64,000 bases of DNA, from assembly GCA_019916065.1 (NCBI GenBank), contig CM034238.1, positions 23,985,246-24,049,245 of the forward strand. Reading direction: 5' to 3'. The notes under the pieces were generated by a model. The model was not told the origin of the DNA and searched no databases. It was given only the letters and a program-made list of their open reading frames with translations. This DNA comes from Vitellaria paradoxa (Eukaryota > Streptophyta > Magnoliopsida > Ericales > Sapotaceae). How positions within the stretch are numbered: the stretch's first letter is position 1; each line of letters opens with the position of its first letter. The position numbers and the translations under genes are program-made. Below are positions 56,231-64,000 of this stretch, one piece after another.

Positions 56231-58491
56231 ATGGCTGAGGAGATGCATGCCAGCAATATTAATGATTCCCAATCCATTCCATTGATTGATCTCTCTGCAC
56301 TGAGCTCTCCAGAATCAATATCCTCAGACCCGAGTGCTATTTCAAAACTTGTAACTGAAATAGGCCATGCAAGCAAGCACTGGGGGTTCTTCCAAGTAGT
56401 CAACCACGGAGTGCCATTGGAATGCCTCAAAGACTTTGAGTTGGCATCCAAAAAGTTCTTTGCACAGTCCAAGCAAGAAAAAGAGAAGCTGAGGAGGGAT
56501 GGAGCCAACCCACTAGGTTACTATGATGCTGAGCACACCAAGAATGTCAAGGACTGGAAAGAGGTGTTCGATTTTCATGCGGAAAATCCTACGGTAATGC
56601 CGGCTTCACATCACCCCAATGATCCGGAGCTAAAGGAGTTCATCAATCGGTGGCCGGATTATCCTCCTGAGTTCCGGTAAGTAATTTAACTTGATTTTTG
56701 TTACATTAGCTTGATATATATATACGGGTTGCTTCGCCTATTAGCAAAGTTCAAAATTCTAAACTAACTATTGGCCTTTCGAAACTCATTAGATCGACTC
56801 CCCAAGGCTGTGTTAGATTAAGTGATATAGGGCGGGATTGGATTTTTAATCCCTTAGCGCCCTGGATTTGTTTAATCTCGGGGTGATATATATATAAATA
56901 TATATAATCCTCAAATTGTGATCGGAGGCTTAGTTTTTCTTCAATATCAAAAAATTTAAAATTATTTCTTTTAATTTTAGTAGCTCGTAAATTCAAGTTA
57001 TCTTTGTTTTGAGCTGGATATGCATTTAACGTAATAGTTAATAGTTTTCCTCTTTTATTTCAATTTATTTGTTCTTTTAAGACTTGGTTTGTGTGACCTA
57101 ACAAGTTGGGTTCAACCAGGGGGGCCGCTGAAGGATATACTCAAGAAGTGAAGAAGTTGGCTTTCAAGTTGTTAGAACTCATCTCCCTGAGCTTAGGCTT
57201 GCCAGAAAATAAGTTCAATGGCTTCTTCAAAGACCATACCAGCCGTATCAGGATCCATCGCTACCCACCTTGCCCAAACCCTGACCAAGCTCTTGGAGTT
57301 GGTCCACACAAGGACGCTGGTGCCATAACCATCCTGGCTCAAGATCATGTTGGAGGATTGGAAGTGAAGAGGAAGAGAGATGGAGCATGGATTCAAGTTA
57401 AACCCATACCGGGTTCTTATATCATAAATATTGGTGATATTATGCAGGTATTGTCCTCGAATCTTGTACTACTAACTCAGCTCAGTAAGTTCAATTTATT
57501 TAGATATCCTTTGTGAGTTTGATGCCGTTCGATAAAAAATAGTCTATCCTTTTATCGAAATAAGAGTACATACAAGTGCTAGCCCAATTTATTTATTTTT
57601 TGGATAAACTTAGTTTAATTAATCGATTTTTTAGTCAACACGAAGAAAAATATATTTCATGAATCTTTTGAAATTCAAATTACCATATGCAAGTAAAAAA
57701 GTCATATCCGCATACCCTTTTGGTGTGGCAACCTGGTGGAGCCACGTATGAATTGTGATGGACTGTGTAATCCAGATAACATTTTAGCCCAAAATTTTTA
57801 GTACAAATATTTCTACTCCAACTGCCTATAATTCAATTTAAGTACTTACTCATAACCCGAAACGAGAAAAAGTTTTAGACCAGTTTAAAACTCAGCCCAT
57901 AATTCAGTTCAATATCAAGTTGATCACTTGCTGTCAAGCTCTAGAATCTTTTTTCGCTCTCTCTCTCTCTCTCTTTCTCTCTCTAGCCTTGTGCTTCTCA
58001 TTCCTAGCGGGTCTTGTACCACTAGCAGGTTTTTTCCGTTTAATTTGACTAAAGGATTTATAAATGATTTAAACCCACCCCAGACCCCATGCATGTAAGC
58101 GAAAGTTCTGTGCAGGACCAACCTTTTTATTCTATAGCTTATCCCTGGCTAAGATTGGTTTCAAAATTCCGATTCTGAAAATTCTAAGCTCATTTGAATT
58201 AGTGACAAACTACGTGAACTTAATTTGCAGGTTTGGACCAATGACAAATACGACAGTGTGGAACACAGAGTAGTCGTGAACTCCGAGAAGGAAAGGTTTT
58301 CCGTTGTTTTCTTCCTCACCCCAGCGCACTACGTGATGGTGCAGCCACTGGAGGAGCTGATAGATGAGCAAAACCCTGCAAAGTACAAACCGTACAACTG
58401 GGGGAAGTTCAGAGCCACTAGATGGATCAGTAATTTCAAGAAGTTGGATGTTGAAAACATCCAAGTTTCTCATTTCAAGGTTGAGGAGTAA
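56231..58491 (+). CDS. 2-oxoglutarate/Fe(II)-dependent dioxygenase (DOXC class)
   Basis: A soluble, probably cytosolic non-haem iron enzyme that couples 2-oxoglutarate decarboxylation to oxidation of a small molecule; enzymes of this plant class act on hormones, flavonoids, alkaloids and similar metabolites. Exons 56231-56676, 57120-57447 and 58231-58491 (GT/AG introns, phases 2 and 0) give 344 residues, the usual length. The DIOX_N domain (WGFFQVVNHGVP) is at about 45-150; the catalytic double-stranded beta-helix holds the iron triad H212, D214 (GPHKDAG) and H270 (SVEHRVV) and the 2-oxoglutarate pair R280-x-S282 (ERFS). All key residues are present. ATG 56231 has a strong context (ACCATGG); an in-frame extension upstream would need a GTG start. 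Substrate cannot be deduced; the segment PLGYYDAEHTKNVKDWKEVF is characteristic of its subgroup. It has a TATA box at 56101 and a polyadenylation signal at 58729. Confidence 0.93.
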
Positions 58492-58515
58492 TTGTGTTGG
58501 ACTGGCCCTCAATTG

Positions 58516-58518
<3 letters not shown>

Positions 58519-58555
<37 letters not shown>
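58519..58555. repeat. TA microsatellite in the dioxygenase 3' UTR
   Basis: About 18 TA repeats, some 28 bp after the stop codon. Such tracts are often length-variable. Confidence 0.85.
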
Positions 58556-58556
<1 letters not shown>

Positions 58557-58728
58557 ACTATATATGTATAAGCATTGATTAGTAAGCTGGTTCAGCAGTG
58601 GCTTCTTGTTAACAGCCATTCACTACGTAGATACCCTTTTATGTGCAAACATTAATAAGTTGCTTTTAGAGCTACCTAGACAACCATGCTTTTATATAAA
58701 GTCTGGTATGTCCATATTATATTATTTG

Positions 58729-58734
58729 AATAAA
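58729..58734 (+). terminator. Polyadenylation signal of the dioxygenase
   Basis: AATAAA about 240 bp after the stop codon, preceded by T-rich sequence. The exact cleavage site is unknown. Confidence 0.55.
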
Positions 58735-58739
58735 ATCAC

Positions 58740-61700
58740 ACTAGCTTGTAATAAGATCAATATCTAAATAGTGACACTCCGTTCGGAATAATAGATTAAA
58801 TAGAATTTACTTTCATTTGATAAAAATTCTATTTAATTTTTATGTTTAAAATTAAAATAAAATTTTATTTCGTAAATTTGATTTTATTTCATAACTTAAA
58901 CTTTAAGATTCCTATATCATTTAAAATCCAATCTAAATTAATAGAATGTATTGAGAATTCATTATTTTTTAAGTTATCTAAGTAAGCAGACAAATTTATC
59001 CTCATGTATCATATTTATCAATTTTTTATTTCTATTAGTATGGTTAAATTTAGTATTTCTCTTAAATCAAATCAATTTAATTTTTAAATTCAAAATGTGT
59101 TTCAAAAACAAAATTTTATTTATCAAATTAAATTAAATTAAATTAAATCAAATCAAATCAATTATTTATTTTAAAATTCAATCAACTATAAGAGAAATGT
59201 TTCTAAACTAAGTGTAATTGAATATCCACGTGGTATCAAGTTGGGGGCCCAGTCAATGCAGAATTGATGCATGATAAGTGCAATTTTTTAACTTGTCACT
59301 ATAAATAGGATCTAGTGTAATTTGTTTAAATTATCTAAATTGTTGAATAATTATATCATTGTTCAAAATTAATGGCCAAAAATTATACCGACTCTATATC
59401 GGTGCTAAACGCACCGACTGTGCCCCGAACTTCGTGGTACCTTTTCTTGCAATTCTAGGCGTGAATAAGACAAGCTGGGTAGACTACTCTTTGTCCATCA
59501 AGTTGCTTGCATGAGTTGAGGACTCTCAACAAATTTAAAATGAAGGAAATTAATGCCAAAATCAAAATTGCAAAATTAAAATTCTCACATCCCAAAACTA
59601 TAATGTCTAAGACTAACGGTAGATTGTTCCAAGTACGCAAGGGCTCAACTGAATAAAAACAATGATGAATAAATATAGGCCATTTTTTTTTTCCATAATA
59701 AAGTTGCTGTTGTTCTCAAGATTATAACCAAAAACAAGAGTTTATTAATATAGCCGTCAATATGAAACTCAATTATAATAAATAATTTCAGTATATCAAC
59801 TAGTAGTAATAAATATTTTAATAAAAATAATAAAAGATAAAATCTTGTGTAATGTGTATAATATGATACAATGTAAATACAATCTCTAACAAGGTATGAC
59901 TTATTTGAAATTGATATTTGAAATCAATGAAATAAACAAATAATAGAAAGAAATTTTTATGTAAGTTAGTGTCTTTCATTAGAAAAGAAAAAAAAAAACG
60001 AGGAAATGAGGTAATTCAGATTTATCACGTCTATCAAAAACTATACCGAGAATTAATTCACGTAATTGGTTCACTTAAAAATACATGTAGAATATTAGAT
60101 AGAGTTATTCATGTTCAAGTAAATTTCATCATCTACTCCTAATCTTATTTGGGTACCGGTGACGTTTACCTAAGCACATAAAATCACTAATTTACTTTGA
60201 ATTAGAATAAAGAAATCAAGTCATGACTAACTATGTGCACGAAGTCACCAATTACATCATTTTTTCGGTTAACAGCAAAAGTGCATCCCGTAAATGCTTT
60301 TTATCCTAAAAAGATAATAAATCAACGTACCATTTCATCGGTTTTGCCACCCTATCTTATAATGGATCGTTGCCCTTAAGTAAATATTGATTTGCAACTT
60401 GAGAATATAATATGTCAAATTAACATTCTATCACTAGTAATAAATCTCTAATCATATATATTAATCAGGGATTATCCGATATTTTAAAAAACATGATTTA
60501 TCATTTTAAAAGAAATAAATCTTATCTATAGATATAATTATACCTATGGCACATCAATATATTAACAAGACGTTCTCGGCTAATCAAAATAACCGGATGA
60601 CACTATTCTATCTTTATGCATTTGATATGCCTAATTATGCGAAACATTAAAACTATATATTTTTATCACAATATGTAAAGGCATGCTATGCTCAAATCGT
60701 TAATAAAAATAATCATTTATTTCATGGAATATACCAAATTGTGTTTGATATGCATTAAACAAAAACTAATATCAAGTTCGGGCCAAAAGACATAAAAACA
60801 AAAAAGGACAAAAAATGACAAAACTATCAACCCCACTTGAAAACTACTCAACCAGCCCCATCCGAACCCGTTCAAGCGGTGGACCTACTGTCTAATCTAC
60901 TTGAAGACCATTGAAGCGGTCCACCATGTAAAACACAATTATGAGATGTTTTCAACTTAAATCCAACCTCCTCAATCTAAATCCAAGCAATCTGAGATTA
61001 TAATCTAACCCACAATAAGCAAAACTCACAAAACCCAATATCTATATATACATACACACTTATATATACATATAATCTAACTCAACCAAATCAAATCATG
61101 ACATTAAATTGGCAATCACGAGGGGGACTGAATTTCAAAATATGTTACTGAGTGCCTGTAATAAATAATGTCATTGATTGATATAAAAATTGTGATCAAA
61201 TTTTCTGACCATTACAGTGGATATACCAAGTTCATTTAATTGGTCTTTTCAACAACAGAATCTATTTTAAATAAATGGTTAATATTAGTAATTAGCCCAA
61301 ATTAATTTTGAAGCACCATTGGGTTACCTACTCTATCTAAACCCATCACCTACGTAGCTCGCGATCATCATATTCTGAAAAGTTTTATAAGTACAACTAA
61401 TTAGATATGAATTCGAAAACAGATAATTTTATTTTATTTTTTTTAAAATATAAAATACAAAAATAAAGAATGCATAGTGCTCATTTATCGTGGGTGTGTA
61501 TAAGTATTTGTATTATGAAATTTTATACAGCATCTAGTTGCAGGATTTATCACTTGAATGCATCTTTATAAAACATACACAGTGATGATATAATTGATGG
61601 CCCCCATAGGTTACTGGCAAATATTGTAATCCCTTGGAAGGTTCAACCTCCAGCCTTCCTCTAGACTTTCTTTCGATATTCCATTAGTTTACCAAATGGT

Positions 61701-62605
61701 TTCCTCTTTAATCATTGCTTCATGCCTTCTTCTTCTTCTTCTTCTTCAATTTTTTTTTTTCAGCAAGTATAGTTCAATTTATTAAAAAAAAAAGTAATTT
61801 TTGACATTATTCTTTCCATCCATTATGGTGGTATTTGGTTATCCAAGTTTTACAAAAACCCAAAAAAAAATTAATTTTTATCATTTTTTTAATTTTATCC
61901 AACTTTTTTTCACCAAACATAAAATTAATTTTTATCAACTTTCTTTAACTTTTTTTTTTATAAATTTTTACCAAATTTACTAACTTTTATCAAATTTGTC
62001 AACTTTTCACTAAATACTCAACACCTAATTTTGTGCGACAAGTGTCACCTTTATATGTAATATTTATTATAATTTTCAAACACCTAAAACTGCATAGTTC
62101 CAATAAAAATGTCTGAATTTTATTTTTCAATTAAAGTTAGTTCGATTCCCTTCGCCCAAAAAAAAATAATAATAAATAAATAAAATAAAATAAAATAAAA
62201 ATCATAGATACTCCACTGCCTATAGATTGGTTTAACTCATATACTCCACGCGCATTATTTTATGAAAACAAAATGAAATAATTTAAATAAATAAATTTTG
62301 GTTAAGAAAAAAAAAAATAGGAAAAGTAGTTTAAAGTAAGCGAGCTTATATATATATATATATATATAAGGTTCTTCGTTTCCTATAGCATCGTGTTAAT
62401 TGCATGCCAGCTATTTTTTTTTATTTCTTGTTTTTTTTTTTCCCAAGTAAGATAATGATTATTTTTCATTTGTTTGATTTTTTTTTTCTCATTATATTTT
62501 AGACTTATTAAATATGACCCAGGTTTGGGCTATGTTGCGGGAATAGTTGATAAGGACCTGAATCACAAATAATTAACTCAAATAATTGATTGATTGATAT
62601 ATAGG
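58740..62605. other. Intergenic DNA, no gene recognised
   Basis: No protein domain or bounded transposon is seen in six frames. 59220-61400 is less simple than the surroundings and might be old retroelement sequence, but no LTR pair, primer site or polymerase motif was found. TCT repeats lie at about 61727-61746 and a TA microsatellite at about 62348-62368. A GGTATTTGGTT word near 61828 may start a MITE fragment. Confidence 0.35.
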
Positions 62606-63648
62606 GGGCGTTTGGACTTCTAAAAAAATTTTTAAAAATTAAAAGTTAATGTTGATGTGATGTAAAAATAATATGTAATAAAATTTAATTAAAAAAATTT
62701 AAAAATTTTTAAAACTTTTTTAAATAAAAAAAAGTTAAGAATACAAACAGTCTTATATACAGGCATCCATTTTTAGTGAATTGTCCTTCCTCCATTTAAA
62801 GAGTACCCAAATTTTTTTTGGGATTGAGTAGGTCCGATGCACCACGGACCGTTAAATAAAAAATATTTGAGTTTTTTAGTTTGATCCAACGGCCCATAAT
62901 ACACCGGACCTAACCCTTCCCAATTTTCTTGTTTGAAATTGGCATTGGAATCAAAGATGCTGGGGAGAATCATCCCACAAATAGAGATAGAGATGGTGAT
63001 ATGGAAATATATATGGGCTATGTTTGGTATCACAAACAAACTCTATAAATCTCCAACAAACCTTCTACCTCTAATTTTTTTGCCATTACGAATTTCAAAA
63101 AATTCCAATATTTTGCTAAAAAAATAAAAAATTTAGAAGTAGGTTAATCGAATGTGTAAATTTTTTATGCAATCATATTCTTCATGTCAAAAATTTTTAA
63201 ACGAGTACTATTGTTGCTATTTTTTGTGAACTTTTTTGAATCTGTGGGAACGGATTTAGAAAACTGTTCTCACGGTTTGTTACTTTTCAAAAAAAAAAAA
63301 GTGCCAAAATTAAACTCAAATCACATTTTATCTCAATTTATCTTATTTTTTCTTACTCGAAACGGAGCCATGATCATCTATGTGTATAACAATCCAAACA
63401 TGCAGGCGTTGTGTGAGCCAGGCTTTTTCAAACTCCTGCATGTACACTACCAAAGTATGAGCATTGCCCTTCTGGCCCCCGTAATTCATAGAAAACTTGC
63501 ACCAGACAATAAAACTGTGGCATTTTGGAGGCTGAACTTTACTAAAAATTATAAAAAATTATTAATTTTTTTTATTATTTTCAATTAAATTACATTATAT
63601 GTTATTTTCACATTAACTTTTTTTTTTTTAACTATCCAAATACCACCT
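62606..63648. mobile_element. Candidate foldback-type element, composite
   Basis: The left arm from GGGGGCGTTTGGACTTCT and the right arm ending TATCCAAATACCACC are inverted and align over about 110 bp (GTTAATGTxxAxxTxAxxTAAAAATAA, ATTTAATTxAAAA), like the element at 3906. The interior holds the hairpin MITE at 62829 and a gene-like stretch at about 63368-63540 (NPNMQALCEPGFFKLLHVHY on the plus strand), not recognised. The arms could also be two separate MITEs. Confidence 0.4.
62829..62912. repeat. Short hairpin MITE, relative of 5105
   Basis: 84 bp: TAGGTCCGATGCACCACGGA in the left arm, TACACCGGACCTA closing the right arm. It shares TAGTTTGATCCAACGG with the hairpin at 5105-5243. Confidence 0.6.
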
Positions 63649-63712
63649 AATGTAAATAATGATACATTAGAGTGTAAATTATAAAAAAAAAAAAAATTAA
63701 TTAGTCATAGAT

Positions 63713-64000
63713 TAAAAAAAAAGTCTTAGTGCATCTAACCTAGTTTGGAGATTTTTTTTGTTTTTAAATTTACGTTTAAATAGTGAATAATAATCACTTT
63801 GGCATAAACTATTACCACGAAAAATAAGTGCCTGAATAAATTACCCAACCACCATATGGGACAAAGCAACAAAATGTTTCCTAAGCTACTTACCAAAAAA
63901 AAAAAAAAAATGTTTCCTAAGCTGCAGTCTCACTCACTAAGCCCGCTTCAATCTTAACAAATATTTATAAAATTTTACAAATTTCTATGTATTCTATAAA
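63713..64000 (+). repeat. Block D, partial third copy running off the window
   Basis: Nearly colinear with 53540-53800, with small changes including a short duplication of AAATGTTTCCTAAGCT around an A-run (63877-63920). The match is still continuing at the last base, so the block extends beyond the window. Confidence 0.8.

Noticed and set aside
57193..57396. Antisense frame in dioxygenase exon 2
   Set aside because: Shadow of a strongly coding plus strand exon.

Overview
The window is nuclear DNA of a flowering plant, very probably a eudicot. It is strongly AT-rich. It carries intron-containing genes with GT/AG (and one GC/AG) splice sites, TATA and AATAAA signals, a plant-only transcription factor, and dense layers of plant DNA transposons. 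There is no sign of bacterial operons, rRNA, tRNA or CRISPR. The species cannot be named from the sequence alone.

Layout. 1-15.8 kb: intergenic DNA made of MITEs, long-terminal-inverted-repeat elements (two with gene-like interiors), three diverged copies of a ~0.5 kb direct repeat, and a LINE 3' end folded into a palindrome. 15.8-21.9 kb: relic of a PIF/Harbinger transposon with both of its genes, a Myb/SANT-like protein and a HARBI1-type transposase. The transposase is split by a 2.25 kb LTR element that encodes only a gag protein. 23.5-30.8 kb: a 7.3 kb Mutator-like element with ~370-bp terminal inverted repeats, a decayed FAR1/FHY3-type transposase gene and an internal inverted duplication. 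32.5-37.4 kb: more MITEs and a ~100-bp minisatellite. 37.4-48.6 kb: an intact AUXIN RESPONSE FACTOR 1 (ARF1) gene on the + strand, with 14 coding exons, a 685-residue product, a spliced 5' leader with a uORF, one GC-AG intron and several MITEs in its introns. 49.9-53.8 kb: a duplicated non-coding block, each copy carrying its own later insertion. 56.2-58.5 kb: an intact three-exon 2-oxoglutarate/Fe(II) dioxygenase (344 residues) on the + strand. 58.7-64 kb: intergenic DNA; at the right edge part of the block from 53.5 kb reappears.

Only two genes look functional, ARF1 and the dioxygenase. They are about 7.6 kb apart and nothing in the sequence ties them into one pathway. Everything else I recognise is transposon-derived. 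The most informative story is nested insertion: reading frames, target-site duplications and paralogous empty sites give the relative order of several insertions. All splice models and repeat boundaries were read by eye.
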